A program made the translations under genes and the position numbers. The notes below the pieces were generated by a model. It was not told the DNA's origin. It worked only from the letters and a program-made list of their open reading frames with translations, and ran no database searches. Shown piece after piece: positions 34,876-46,138 of a stretch of 64,000 nucleotides of DNA; positions within the stretch are counted from its first letter, which is position 1; every line of letters begins with the position of its first letter. The DNA is from Agromyces cavernae. GTDB lineage: Bacteria; Actinomycetota; Actinomycetes; Actinomycetales; Microbacteriaceae. Where the stretch lies: positions 620,001 through 684,000 of the forward strand of contig NZ_JAJNMP010000001.1 in the NCBI RefSeq assembly GCF_021044935.1, written 5' to 3'.

Positions 34876-35613
34876 TCAGGGCTTGACGCCGGCTTTGTCG
34901 AGCGCGCGCCGCAGCGGCAGGTAATGCTCGACGACGGCCTTGCGATACCGCTCGGCGTCGCCCGCGACGGCGGCGTCGAGCATCGCCCCGTGAGCGCGAG
35001 CCGTGTCGGCGATGTCGGCCGCGGGCGGGAGTCCGAGCATCGGGTAGACCGCGGTGTTGACCTCCCAGAATGCCGCGACGAGCTGTCCGACGAGCGTGTT
35101 GTCGAGGTATCCGAGCAGCCGCGTGTGGAATGCGAGGTCCTCTTCGGCGAAGGCCTCGCCGCGGGCACCCTTCTCGGCCATGATCGCGACGAGCGCCTTC
35201 AGCACCGAGTCGTCGACGCCCGCGAGCGCCGTCGTCACCTGTGCCGCCATCGCCAGGTCGAGGGCCTCGCGAACCTCGACCACTTCGCGCAATGCGGCGA
35301 GACTGTCGTCCTGGTCGACGACGCCCCGGAAGACGAGGCCCTCGACGAGGGGAGCAAGGGAGAGCTGGCCCACGTACGTGCCGTGGCCGTGGCGCACCTC
35401 GACGATGTCGAGCGCGGCGAGCATGCGCATCGCCTCGCGCACACTCGAACGGCTCACCTCGAGGCGGGCGCAGATCTCGGCTTCGGTGGGCATCAGGTCG
35501 CCGGGGCGAAGGCCCTCGGCGAGGATCAGGCCCTTGATCTGGTCGGTCACCGACTCCCGCTTGCGTGGGGATGCGGAGTAGACCTGGGTCGCGGTTTGGT
35601 CGCGTATCGTCAT
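34876..35613 (-). CDS. GntR-family regulator with FCD domain (NanR-like)
   Basis: 245 residues. Winged helix at 20-85 with MPTEAEICARLEVSRSSVREAMRMLAALDIVEVRHGHGTYV; FCD domain after 100 with metal or ligand histidines in EEDLAFHTRLL, ARAHGAML and VVEHYLPL. It is divergent from the importer operon. The same operator word lies at its own promoter, the importer promoter and the esterase promoter, so it probably controls all three. Inducer by context: sialic acid or ManNAc-6-phosphate. Confidence 0.9.
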   Translation of the reverse strand: MTIRDQTATQVYSASPRKRESVTDQIKGLILAEGLRPGDLMPTEAEICARLEVSRSSVREAMRMLAALDIVEVRHGHGTYVGQLSLAPLVEGLVFRGVVDQDDSLAALREVVEVREALDLAMAAQVTTALAGVDDSVLKALVAIMAEKGARGEAFAEEDLAFHTRLLGYLDNTLVGQLVAAFWEVNTAVYPMLGLPPAADIADTARAHGAMLDAAVAGDAERYRKAVVEHYLPLRRALDKAGVKP

Positions 35614-35660
35614 GCCCGGCTTGACCTTTCGCTCGCTCGGTATCACACTCAGTGTACCCA

Positions 35661-35679
35661 GATATGACGTCTGATGTCC
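35661..35679 (-). promoter_or_regulatory. GntR-type operator at its own promoter
   Basis: Minus strand GGACATCAGACGTC followed by ATATC. It lies just upstream of the -10 TACACT, consistent with autorepression. Confidence 0.65.
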
Positions 35680-35922
35680 TATATCCGGCAAGATTTCATC
35701 CGAGTGGAGGTCGGTCCCGCGTGATCCGGCTCGATGACCGCCTCGTCGCAGCGCGGCGCGCCTTCGGTCACCGGCCGGAGTCAGCACGATCCCACGGTAC
35801 GTCCTCTGCATGCGAATCGGAATGCGTGCGAGCGGGTGTTTCTCTCTTCGAAGAATCCGCAGCAGCATCCCCTCGCCGGCATTTCCAGACCACTCGTTTC
35901 GGACCCGATTCGAGGCCGCCCG

Positions 35923-35972
35923 TTGTGGAAGCGAGTGATCTGTGGATATAGTACGTCGGACGTCGGACGTCC
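35923..35972 (+). promoter_or_regulatory. Promoter and operator of the importer-nan operon
   Basis: TTGTGG (35923-35928) and TATAGT (35947-35952), 18-base spacer. The perfect palindrome GGACGTC-G-GACGTCC (35958-35972) covers the expected start site. It is the best match of the three GntR-type sites. Confidence 0.7.
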
Positions 35973-36017
35973 AAAACCAGGCGTCTTCCCCCAAGAACAC
36001 CATTGGATGGAGCAATC

Positions 36018-37604
36018 ATGATCCGAACCACCAGGCGCGGGCGGGCGAAGTGGGCCGCCGCGCTGGCCGGCACCGTCGCCGTCACGGTCGCGCTCTCCGC
36101 GTGCACGCCGTCGTCGCAGAACGAGGCGTCGGCGCCTTCGGGCGAGGTCGACCCGTCGGCCACGATCGAGGCCGGCATCTCCTACTCGCTCGGCGGAAGC
36201 TTCGACCCGATGCTCGCATCGGGTGCGGTCACGCTCGCAGCGAACTGGCACATCTTCGAGGGTCTGGTCGACCTCGACCCGGTCACCCGCGAGCCGTACG
36301 CAGCCCTGGCCGCCGACCTGCCGACCGAGGTCGACGAGACCACGTACGAGGTCGACCTTCGCGAGGGCGCGACGTTCCAGAACGGCGACCCCGTCACCGC
36401 CGAAGACGTCGTCTTCAGCTACGAGCGGGTCATGAACCCCGACACCGGTGGCTTCTTCGCCAGCTTCGTCGACTTCATCGACACGGTCGAGGCCGTCGAT
36501 GAAGACACGGTGCGCATCACGACCGAGTACCCGTTCGCGCTCTTCAACGAGCGCCTCGGCGTCGTGAAGATCGTCCCGAAGGCGCTCGTCGAGGCCGACG
36601 CTGAGGCCTTCGGTGCGCAGCCCGTCGGCAGCGGCCCCTACTCGCTCGTCTCGGCGACCCCCAACGAGGCCGTCGTGTTCGAGCGCTACGACGACTACAA
36701 CGGTCCCCGTCCGGCATTGGCCGCCGGCATGAACTGGAACCTGCTGAGCGACCCCGCGGCGCGCGTCACCGCAATGTCCTCCGGCACGATCCAGGCCATG
36801 GAAGACGTTCCGTACATCGACGTCGACGCACTCAAGGCGACCGCAGACGTCGAGACCGTGCAGTCGTTCGGCCTCCTGTTCATGATGTTCAACACGAAGC
36901 TCGAGCCGTTCGACGACCCGCGCGTGCGGCAGGCGTTCTTCTACGCGCTCGACATGGACAAGATCATCGAGACGGGCATGCTCGGCAACGCCGAGCCGGC
37001 CACGTCGTTCCTGCCCGAGTCGCACCCGAACTACAACGAGGCATCGACGGTCTACACCTACGACCCCGAGAAGGCCAAGAGCCTGCTCGAGGAGGCCGGC
37101 GTCGGCGACCTGTCGATCACGCTCCTGACCACCGACACCGGCTGGGTCCGCGAGGTGGCGCCCCTGGTCAAGGAGTCGCTCGACGCCATCGGCATCGAAA
37201 CGACGCTCGACATCGGTCAGACCCCCGCCCAGTACACGAAGGTCGACGGCGGTGACTACCAGGTCATGCTCGCCCCCGGTGACCCGTCGGTGTTCGGCAA
37301 CGACCCCGACATCCTGATGCGCTGGTGGTTCGGCGACAACGTGTGGCCGAACCAGCGCTTCAACTGGGCCGACACTCCGGAGTTCGCGGAGCTCACGGAG
37401 ATCTTCGACACCGCGATCGCCGCATCCGGCGATGCGCAGCAGGAGTCGTGGAACGAGGCGTACGACCTCATCTCGGAGCAGGTGCCGATGTACCCGCTGT
37501 TCCACCGCAAGCTGCCCACCGCGTGGAACGCGGACGAGCTGGTCGGCTTCGCCCCTGTCCCGACGACCGGACTGTCCTTCCTGGACGTCGGCGTCGCGCA
37601 GTGA
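36018..37604 (+). CDS. ABC importer solute-binding lipoprotein, peptide/SatA type
   Basis: 528 residues of the DppA/OppA family. Signal peptide with lipobox LSAC, lipidated Cys29. GATFQNGDPVTAEDVVFSYERVM near 105 and PVGSGPYSL near 200 are family hallmarks. Members of this family include the sialic acid binder SatA, and the downstream NanA/NanK/NanE-like genes suggest sialic acid as cargo. GGAG before ATG 36018 decides the start. Confidence 0.88.
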   Translation: MIRTTRRGRAKWAAALAGTVAVTVALSACTPSSQNEASAPSGEVDPSATIEAGISYSLGGSFDPMLASGAVTLAANWHIFEGLVDLDPVTREPYAALAADLPTEVDETTYEVDLREGATFQNGDPVTAEDVVFSYERVMNPDTGGFFASFVDFIDTVEAVDEDTVRITTEYPFALFNERLGVVKIVPKALVEADAEAFGAQPVGSGPYSLVSATPNEAVVFERYDDYNGPRPALAAGMNWNLLSDPAARVTAMSSGTIQAMEDVPYIDVDALKATADVETVQSFGLLFMMFNTKLEPFDDPRVRQAFFYALDMDKIIETGMLGNAEPATSFLPESHPNYNEASTVYTYDPEKAKSLLEEAGVGDLSITLLTTDTGWVREVAPLVKESLDAIGIETTLDIGQTPAQYTKVDGGDYQVMLAPGDPSVFGNDPDILMRWWFGDNVWPNQRFNWADTPEFAELTEIFDTAIAASGDAQQESWNEAYDLISEQVPMYPLFHRKLPTAWNADELVGFAPVPTTGLSFLDVGVAQ

Positions 37605-37692
37605 CACACGACCGGGGCGGGACGACGTCCCGCCCCGGTCCTCCCCTCCGACCGCACCGTAGCGGTCCCGTTTCGAGCCGGAAGGACGGACC

Positions 37693-38649
37693 GTGTCGAA
37701 CACGCTCCGACTGATCGGGCGCAGACTCATCCAGTTGCCCCTGATGATCCTGGGCATCACGTTCCTCGTCTTCTTCGTGATGTCCTTCTCCCAGGTCGAC
37801 CCCGCCATCACCGCCCTCGGTGAAGGTGCGTCGATCGAAGACCGCGAGAAGTATCGCGAAGAGCACGGGCTGAACGAGCCCCTGCTGGTGCGCTATCTCA
37901 TCTTCCTGTCGGGACTCGTGCGACTCGACTTCGGCACGTACACGGCCCGGCAGCTGCCCGTGGGCGACGCGGTCGCGGCAGCGTTCCCGGTCACCCTCCA
38001 GCTCACGTTCCTCGGCCTCTTCATCGCCATCATCGGAGCGACGCTCCTCGGTGTGGCGGCGGCGCTCTACCGTGACCGCTGGCCCGACCAGGTCATCCGC
38101 GTCCTCTCGATCGGGTCGCTCTCGATGCCGTCGTTCTGGCTCGCCGTGCTGCTGATCCAGGTGGTCACCCTGCAGCTCGGCCTCCTCCCGGCATCCGGTC
38201 CCCTCCCGCCGTTCAGTGAGGACCCGGCCGGATGGCTCGCCCGCATGACGTTGCCGGCGATCTCGCTCGCCGTTCCCGTGATCGGCCAGCTCTCTCGCGT
38301 CGTGCGCACCGCGATGGTCGAGGAACTCGACCGCGACTACGTGCGCACCGCGGTCGGCGCAGGCGTTCCGCGGCCCGTCGTGGTCGCCCGCAACGTCTTC
38401 CGCAACGCGCTCATCACGCCGGTCACGGTGCTCGGCCTGCGCGTCGGCTACCTCCTCGGCGGCGCCGTGGTCATCGAGATCATCTTCGCGCTGCCCGGCA
38501 TGGGCACCCTGATCCTCCAGGGCATCACCAACAACGAACCCAACCTCGTGCAGGGCGTCACGCTGACCGTTGCGCTCGCGTTCGTCGTGATCAACATCAT
38601 CGTCGACCTCCTGTACGTCCTCATCAACCCGCGCATCAGGTCGGTGTGA
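37693..38649 (+). CDS. ABC importer permease, DppB type
   Basis: 318 residues, six membrane segments. The binding-protein-dependent transport motif near residue 200 reads RTAMVEELDRDYVRTAVGAGVP. The second-component gene follows after one base. GTG start with GGAAGGA upstream. Confidence 0.92.
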   Translation: MSNTLRLIGRRLIQLPLMILGITFLVFFVMSFSQVDPAITALGEGASIEDREKYREEHGLNEPLLVRYLIFLSGLVRLDFGTYTARQLPVGDAVAAAFPVTLQLTFLGLFIAIIGATLLGVAAALYRDRWPDQVIRVLSIGSLSMPSFWLAVLLIQVVTLQLGLLPASGPLPPFSEDPAGWLARMTLPAISLAVPVIGQLSRVVRTAMVEELDRDYVRTAVGAGVPRPVVVARNVFRNALITPVTVLGLRVGYLLGGAVVIEIIFALPGMGTLILQGITNNEPNLVQGVTLTVALAFVVINIIVDLLYVLINPRIRSV

Positions 38650-38650
38650 C

Positions 38651-40746
<2,096 letters not shown>

Positions 40747-40750
<4 letters not shown>

Positions 40751-41553
40751 GTGAACCCGTCATCGAGCTGAAGGACGTCCACGTCCGCTACAAGGCGCGC
40801 AACTCGACCTTCCGGAACCGCCAGTACGTGGACGCGCTGGACGGCGTCTCGCTGGTCGTTCGCCGCGGGCAGACCCTCGGGATCGTCGGCGAGTCCGGCT
40901 CGGGCAAGTCGACCTCCGCGAAGGTGCTCGTGGGACTCGAGCGCCCGACCTCGGGCCAGGTGAGGTTCGGCGGTGAGCCGGTGCGTTCGTTCTCCGCCTC
41001 GGTGCGCCGCCGCCTCGGCCGCATCCTCTCGGTCGTGTTCCAGGACCCCGCCACCGCGCTGAATGCCCGGATGACGATTCGCGACGCCCTGCTCGACCCG
41101 ATGCAGGTCCACCGCATCGGCACCCGGGCGCAGCGCGAGGCGAAGGTGCGCGACCTGATCGGAATGGTCGGGCTTCCGGCATCCACCCTCGACGCGCTTC
41201 CCGGCCAGCTCTCGGGCGGACAGCGTCAGCGCGTCGCCATCGCGCGCGCCCTCGTGCTCGACCCCCAGGTGATCGTCGCGGACGAGCCCACGTCGGCGCT
41301 CGATGTGTCGGTGCGCGCGCAGATCCTCAACCTGCTGACCGACCTGAAGAACGAGTTGGGCCTCGGGATGGTGTTCATCTCCCACGACATCCAGACCGTG
41401 CGCTACCTGTCCGACGAGATCGCCGTCATGAACAGGGGCCGTGTCGTGGAGCTCGGCACGGCGCAGCAGGTGTTCGACGACCCTGCCGACGAGTACACGC
41501 GTTCCCTGCTCGGCGCTGCGCCATCGCTGCTCGAGCCCCACCTCACGACCTGA
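40747..41553 (+). CDS. ABC importer ATP-binding protein, DppF type
   Basis: 268 residues. Walker A GESGSGKS, signature LSGGQRQR, Walker B VIVADEPTSALD. Overlaps the fusion gene by ATGA. With the fused ATPase it makes the nucleotide-binding pair of the importer. Confidence 0.92.
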
Positions 41554-41599
41554 TCCGCACCGGATCACCACCTGACCCACGAACCACGGAGTACCACCC

Positions 41600-42556
41600 A
41601 TGAGCACGCCACCGACCACCCCCGCCCCCGCGCAGTTCGGCGGGGTCGTCCCGCCCGTCGCGACGCCGTTCCTGCCGGACGGCTCGATCGACGTCACCTC
41701 GCTCGAGCGCCTCGTCGATCGCCTCGTCACCGACGGCGTCAACGGCCTGTTCGCGCTCGGCTCGACCGGAGAGACCGCGTATCTCACCGAGCAGCAGCGC
41801 GTCCAGGTCGTGCAGGCCATCGTGCGCGCGAACGCCGGAAGGGTGCCGATCATCGCCGGGGCGATCGAACTGACGGCGGCGCGGGTGATCGAGTCCGCGC
41901 GGCGGCTCACCGCCGAAGGCGTCGACGCGATCGTGGTCACGGCACCGCTCTACGCGCTGAACTCGCGGGCAGAGACCGCCGAGCACTTCCGCACCATCGC
42001 TCGCGGCATCGACGTGCCGCTCTGGGCGTACGACGTCCCGGTGCGCGTGCACTCGAAGCTGCCGCTCGACCTGCTCATCGAGCTCGCGCTCGAGGGCGTC
42101 GTCGCGGGCATCAAGGATTCCTCCGGCGACGACGTCGGGTTCCGCCGGCTGATCTCCGCCAACGCCGAAGCCGGTCGGCCGCTGCGCGTCCTCACCGGCC
42201 ACGAGGTGGTCGTCGACGCCATGGCGCTCGCCGGAGCAGACGGGGTCGTGCCGGGGCTGGCGAACGTCGACGCCGCCGGTTACGTGCGACTGTGGGATGC
42301 CGCTGAGAGAGGTGACTGGGATGCGGCGCGGGCCGAGCAGGAACGCCTGAACCGCCTGTTCGAGATCGTCTTCCAGTCGACGGGCCGCTCGCCCGACGCC
42401 GCCGGTGTCGGGGCGTTCAAGGCGGCGATGCAGGCTCGCGGGATCATCGATCACGCCACGATGGCGCACCCGGTCGAGGCGCTCGACGAGCCGACGGTCG
42501 CCCGGATCCGTGACATCCTCGACTCGCTCGAGCTCGTCGGGGCGCCGACCCCCTGA
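41600..42556 (+). CDS. nanA: DHDPS/N-acetylneuraminate lyase family aldolase (NanA-like)
   Basis: 318 residues, class I aldolase barrel. GSTGETAYL near residue 54 is the substrate carboxylate loop, YDV near 143 the catalytic Tyr, and GIKDSSGD near 170 the Schiff-base Lys. These motifs are shared by several aldolases, so lyase identity rests on the adjoining nanK and nanE. Expected reaction: sialic acid to ManNAc and pyruvate. GGAG precedes the ATG. Confidence 0.75.
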   Translation: MSTPPTTPAPAQFGGVVPPVATPFLPDGSIDVTSLERLVDRLVTDGVNGLFALGSTGETAYLTEQQRVQVVQAIVRANAGRVPIIAGAIELTAARVIESARRLTAEGVDAIVVTAPLYALNSRAETAEHFRTIARGIDVPLWAYDVPVRVHSKLPLDLLIELALEGVVAGIKDSSGDDVGFRRLISANAEAGRPLRVLTGHEVVVDAMALAGADGVVPGLANVDAAGYVRLWDAAERGDWDAARAEQERLNRLFEIVFQSTGRSPDAAGVGAFKAAMQARGIIDHATMAHPVEALDEPTVARIRDILDSLELVGAPTP

Positions 42557-43506
42557 TGGTCGACGTCGTCCTGGCGTTCGACGTCGGAGGCACCAAGACC
42601 GCCGCGGCGCTCGTCGACGCGGAGCACACGATCCTCGACTCCGTCGTGGCCCCGACTCCCGCAGCCGATGGCCCCGAGGCGGTGATCGCGACGATGGTCG
42701 ATCTCGCGTCGACGCTGCTCGGGCGCACCAGGCGAGCGCGGATTCGCGCGGTGGGCGTCGGAACCGCCGGCGTCGTCGACGTGCCGCGCGGGACGATCAT
42801 CTCGGCCACCGACACGTTCGCAGGCTGGCCGGGGACGCCGGTGGCCCGACGAGTCGCCGATGAGCTCGTTCGCATCGGGGTCGGAGCCGTTCCCGTCCAC
42901 GTGCAGAACGACGTCGACGCGTGCGCGCTCGGCGAGGCGAAGTACGGCGCCGCCCGTGGCACGTCGGACGTCATCGTCGTCGCAGTGGGTACGGGTGTCG
43001 GCGCCGGCGTCATCGTCGACGGCCGCGTCATCAGGGGCGCGCGACACGTCGCCGGCGAGATCGGCCACCTGCCGATCGCCGGGGCGGCACATCTGTGCTG
43101 CCCGTGCGGTCGGCCAGGGCACCTCGAGGCGCTCGGTTCGGGCACCGGCATGCACCGGCACTACCTCTCACTCGGAGGCGACCCCGCCGTCGAGGATGCC
43201 CGGGGCATCGTCGTGCGCGCCGCCGGCGGCGACGCGACCGCAGGTCGTGCCCTCGACGAGTCGGCCGCCTCGGTGGGGCGCGCGCTCGCCGGGATCGCAA
43301 CGCTCCTGGACCCCGGGTGCATCGTCGTGACCGGCGGTGTCGCGGGGATCGGCGACGCATGGTGGCGTCCGATGGAGCGGGCATTCCGTGATGAGCTGAT
43401 CGACGTGCTCGCCGAACTGCCGCTGCGTCGCGGCGAACTCGGCGGCGATGCACAACTTTACGGCGCGGCTGCGGCCGCCTGGGAACGAGTGGAAGCGGAA
43501 TCATGA
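42556..43506 (+). CDS. nanK: ROK-family sugar kinase (NanK-like)
   Basis: 316 residues. ATP loop DVGGTKT at residue 9, catalytic Asp in QNDVDACALGE near 117, GEIGHLPI near 173, and a zinc site CCPCGRPGHLE near 185 in which the usual third Cys is His. Expected to phosphorylate ManNAc. One-base overlap with nanA (TGATG). Confidence 0.82.
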   Translation: MVDVVLAFDVGGTKTAAALVDAEHTILDSVVAPTPAADGPEAVIATMVDLASTLLGRTRRARIRAVGVGTAGVVDVPRGTIISATDTFAGWPGTPVARRVADELVRIGVGAVPVHVQNDVDACALGEAKYGAARGTSDVIVVAVGTGVGAGVIVDGRVIRGARHVAGEIGHLPIAGAAHLCCPCGRPGHLEALGSGTGMHRHYLSLGGDPAVEDARGIVVRAAGGDATAGRALDESAASVGRALAGIATLLDPGCIVVTGGVAGIGDAWWRPMERAFRDELIDVLAELPLRRGELGGDAQLYGAAAAAWERVEAES

Positions 43507-44216
43507 ACGTCGAACCATCGGACCTCACGGCCCGGCTCAGGGGCGGGCTGATCGTCTCGTGCCAGGCGTATCCGGGTGAGCCGATGCGCGACCCGAACAC
43601 GATGGCGCAGGTCGCACGTGCTGCCGTCGACGGCGGCGCCGTCGGCATCCGACTTCAGGGCATCGGTGACATCCGTGCGGCCGCCGACCTCGAAGTACCG
43701 GTGATCGGGCTGTGGAAGGACGGCGCCGACGGCGTCTTCATCACCCCGACGCTCGAACACGCGCGGGCAGTGGCGGATGCCGGGGCCGACGTCGTCGCCC
43801 TCGACGGAACACGCCGCCCGCGCCCCGATGGCCTGACGCTCGCCGAGACGATCGCAGCCCTGCGCGAAACGCACGATGTGCTCGTCATGGCCGACTGCGG
43901 ATCGCTCGACGACGCGATCGCCGCCGAGGCGGCCGGCGCCGACCTGCTCGGCACCACCCTCGCCGGCTACACGGGGGAGCGGCCGAAGACCGACGGGCCC
44001 GACCTCGAACTCGTCGCACAGGTCGCCGCGCGCTGCGAGCGCCCGATCATCGCGGAGGGCCGCATCCACACGCCCGACGCCGCCGCCGCCGCCATCGAGG
44101 CCGGGGCGACGGCCGTCTGCGTCGGCACGGCGATCACGCACCCGTCGTCGATCACGTCCTGGTTCGTCGCCGCGCTCGACGCGCGCCCCGACGCGTCGCA
44201 GGAAGACTCTGCGTAG
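43503..44216 (+). CDS. nanE: N-acetylmannosamine-6-phosphate 2-epimerase
   Basis: 237 residues, TIM barrel. GGLIVSCQAYPGEPM at residue 14 and DLLGTTLAGYT near 150 are NanE hallmarks; the catalytic Lys is in PVIGLWKDG (about 74) and the Glu in IIAEGRIHTP (about 182). Converts ManNAc-6-P to GlcNAc-6-P. This is the most specific gene in the operon and the main reason to call it sialic-acid-type. ATGA overlap with nanK. Confidence 0.9.
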   Translation: MNVEPSDLTARLRGGLIVSCQAYPGEPMRDPNTMAQVARAAVDGGAVGIRLQGIGDIRAAADLEVPVIGLWKDGADGVFITPTLEHARAVADAGADVVALDGTRRPRPDGLTLAETIAALRETHDVLVMADCGSLDDAIAAEAAGADLLGTTLAGYTGERPKTDGPDLELVAQVAARCERPIIAEGRIHTPDAAAAAIEAGATAVCVGTAITHPSSITSWFVAALDARPDASQEDSA

Positions 44217-44278
44217 TGGCGGACGCGGCGGGCGCCCCCAATGCCGGACGAACCGACTCCGTGCCCGCCACGCCGCGA

Positions 44279-44295
44279 TCCCCTCCCCCAGGGGA
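44279..44295 (+). terminator. Short hairpin after the nan operon
   Basis: TCCCCT and AGGGGA form a 6-bp stem with a short C-rich loop, 62 bases after the nanE stop. Weak, no T-run. Confidence 0.3.
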
Positions 44296-44316
44296 ACGTC
44301 GCCCGTTCTCGGGTAA

Positions 44317-44361
44317 ACGGAGGCGACCCTCCGTATCCTACGGTATCGACACGCGTACAGT
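44317..44361 (+). promoter_or_regulatory. TetR operator and leaderless promoter
   Basis: ACGGAGG-CGAC-CCTCCGT (44317-44334) is a perfect 7-bp inverted repeat. TACAGT (44356-44361) is the -10 box and the tetR GTG follows 6 bases later. Likely autorepression site. Confidence 0.6.
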
Positions 44362-44367
44362 GAAAGC

Positions 44368-45015
44368 GTGAGCTCGCCCATGTCGCCTCGTCGTGACGCA
44401 CAGCGCAATCATGCGCGCCTGCTCAGCGAGGCGCGACGGCTCTTCGCCGAACGCGGCATCGACGCGCCGCTCGACGAACTCGCCACCCGCGCCGGCGTCG
44501 GCGCCGGCACGGTGTATCGCCACTTCGCGAGCCGCGACGCGCTCGTGCGCGAGCTCTACGACACGGCCGTCGCCGAACTTCACCAGTTCGCGCCCGAGAT
44601 CCTCGGTGCCGAGACCGGATGGCGATCCGTGGAGCTCTACCTCGAGCGCCTCGGCGCCTGGGTGGCCGACTCGCCGTTCCTTCCGGCCGTGATGCGGCGG
44701 GTCGCCGAACTCGACCCCTCGTACCGACCGGGCGCCGAGTTCGAGGCAGCCATCGACGGGCTCGTCGCACGCGCACAGGCCGAGGGATCGCTGCGTGCCG
44801 ATGTCACGGCGGTCGATCTCAGCGTCCTCGTCGACATGCTGGGGTCGCTCGGCCAGTACGGCCGGCAGTACCTGCCGTTCTGGCGTCGGCAGCTCACGAT
44901 CGTGCTCGACGGCCTCCGGGCGCGTCCCGGCACGACGCCGATGCCCGTCGCGGGGCAGGCGTTCGCAGCCTTCCACGACATGTCCCACGCGAAGGGCCCG
45001 CGTCCGGCGGGTTGA
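44368..45015 (+). CDS. TetR-family transcriptional regulator
   Basis: 215 residues. Helix-turn-helix at about 30-55: APLDELATRAGVGAGTVYRHFASRDALV. The C-terminus matches the TetR subgroup with SBI-like fold seen next to oxidoreductases. No divergent partner gene is present; its targets are unknown. The stop codon lies inside a repeat element. Confidence 0.9.
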   Translation: MSSPMSPRRDAQRNHARLLSEARRLFAERGIDAPLDELATRAGVGAGTVYRHFASRDALVRELYDTAVAELHQFAPEILGAETGWRSVELYLERLGAWVADSPFLPAVMRRVAELDPSYRPGAEFEAAIDGLVARAQAEGSLRADVTAVDLSVLVDMLGSLGQYGRQYLPFWRRQLTIVLDGLRARPGTTPMPVAGQAFAAFHDMSHAKGPRPAG

Positions 45016-45051
45016 GGAGCGCCCGGCGCAGCCGGACGCGTCTCGAAACCC
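45009..45051. repeat. Intergenic GGGTTGAGG...TCTCGAAACCC element
   Basis: Copy 3 of the repeat family, outer arms GCGGGTT and AACCCGC. It contains the stop codon of the tetR gene and lies between convergent genes. Confidence 0.7.
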
Positions 45052-45066
45052 GCCGGCTGCCAGGGA

Positions 45067-45966
45067 TCAGCCTGCGGCACGCACCTCGACGAGGTTCGAC
45101 CACGGGTCGTCGAAGGCCAGGGTGCGGCCGTCGTCGCGCGTCGGAACCCGGTGGTGGGACATCCGTTCGCCCAGCTCGCCGAGGTCGTCGGGCGTCGGCA
45201 CGACGATCTCGACCTTGCCGAGTCCGAGGGCGAGCCCGCGGCGGCCGGCGCCGCGGCTGTTCCACGTGTTCATCGCCATGTGGTGGTGGTAACCGCCCGC
45301 CGAGACGAAGAGCGCCTGATCGCCCATCTCGGCGGTCGTCTCGAAGCCGAGTCGGTCGACGTAGAACTCGCGCGCGCTCGCGACGTCGCCGACCGAGAGG
45401 TGCACGTGCCCGACGACTGCGTCGCCGAGTTTCGCGCCGCTCGCGACGGCGGCCGTGCCGGTCTCGCCGAGGTGGTCGCGCAGGTAGCCGTTGGGGTCGA
45501 GGTAGATGGTCGCCATCTCGACGGTGCCGTGCACCCAGCTCCACGTCGAGCTGTCGCGGTCGAAGTACAGCTCGACGCCGTTGCCCTCGGGGTCGGTGAA
45601 GTAGAAGGCCTCGCTCACGAGGTGGTCGGCGCTGCCGGTGAAGGTGCCGGGATAGCGGGTCGCGACCGAGGCGATCGCGGTCGCGAGGGCCTCACGCGTG
45701 TCGAAGAGGATCGCGGTGTGGAACAGGCCCGCATCGCGCGGCGACGCGTGCTTGAGCTCGGGGGCGTGCTGCAGGATCACGATCGGAGTCGTGCCCCGAC
45801 CGAGCACGGCGACGGGGCCGTCGTGGCTCAGCAGTTCGAGCGTCACGCCGTCGCGGTAGTAGCGGATCATGCCATCGAGGTCGCCGACGCGCAGGGTCAC
45901 GGCGCCCATGCCGGTGTCGGCGGCGAGGAGTCCGGCGCCCTGCGGCGTGCCATTGGTTGTAATCAC
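45067..45966 (-). CDS. VOC-family ring-cleavage dioxygenase-like protein
   Basis: 299 residues made of two glyoxalase/dioxygenase modules. Metal ligands likely include His in LFHTAILFDT (module 1), His in VGHVHLSVGD and Glu in SNLVEVRAAG (module 2). Resembles CatE-type catechol 2,3-dioxygenases of low known activity. GTG 45966 is chosen because a palindromic operator overlaps it and an upstream TATCAT box is close; the longer frame adds 13 residues. Confidence 0.82.
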   Translation of the reverse strand: MITTNGTPQGAGLLAADTGMGAVTLRVGDLDGMIRYYRDGVTLELLSHDGPVAVLGRGTTPIVILQHAPELKHASPRDAGLFHTAILFDTREALATAIASVATRYPGTFTGSADHLVSEAFYFTDPEGNGVELYFDRDSSTWSWVHGTVEMATIYLDPNGYLRDHLGETGTAAVASGAKLGDAVVGHVHLSVGDVASAREFYVDRLGFETTAEMGDQALFVSAGGYHHHMAMNTWNSRGAGRRGLALGLGKVEIVVPTPDDLGELGERMSHHRVPTRDDGRTLAFDDPWSNLVEVRAAG

Positions 45967-45969
45967 AAC
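45956..45969. promoter_or_regulatory. Palindromic operator over the VOC gene start
   Basis: GTTGTAATCACAAC is a near-perfect palindrome (GTTGT-N4-ACAAC) including the GTG start. This form suits a MarR-family quinone or phenol sensor, whose gene is not in the window. Confidence 0.6.
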
Positions 45970-46102
45970 TAATGATAACTCACGTCCGCGCGAACCTATT
46001 CCCACGTGATCGTCGATCCGTCGAAAAGCGCGCCAACCAGGCGCGGGAAGAGTATTTTCTGACGGATCGATGGGGTGGAGGCGTCGCCGGCGGCCCGCCC
46101 AC

Positions 46103-46138
46103 GCGCGAGCCCGCCCGCCCGCGGGCGCGAGCCCGCCC
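46103..46138 (-). terminator. GC palindrome and 14-bp direct repeats after purC
   Basis: Directly after the purC stop, a 12-bp palindrome CGCCCGCGGGCG (46116-46127) lies between two 14-bp direct repeats (46103-46116 and 46125-46138). Could end purC transcription. Confidence 0.35.

Larger units (their letters stand above)
35614..36017. other. Gene-free 404-base divergent control region
   Basis: Lies between the GntR gene and the importer operon. The left end holds the gntR promoter (TACACT on the minus strand, 35651-35656) and operator; the right end holds the importer promoter and operator. The middle (about 35690-35920) contains one 10-bp palindrome TCTTCGAAGA (35845-35854) and no convincing gene or RNA. 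Confidence 0.7.

Noticed and set aside
35652..35951. 99-codon ORF in the gntR-importer gap
   Set aside because: No ribosome binding site, no recognisable sequence, and it runs through the importer operator and promoter.
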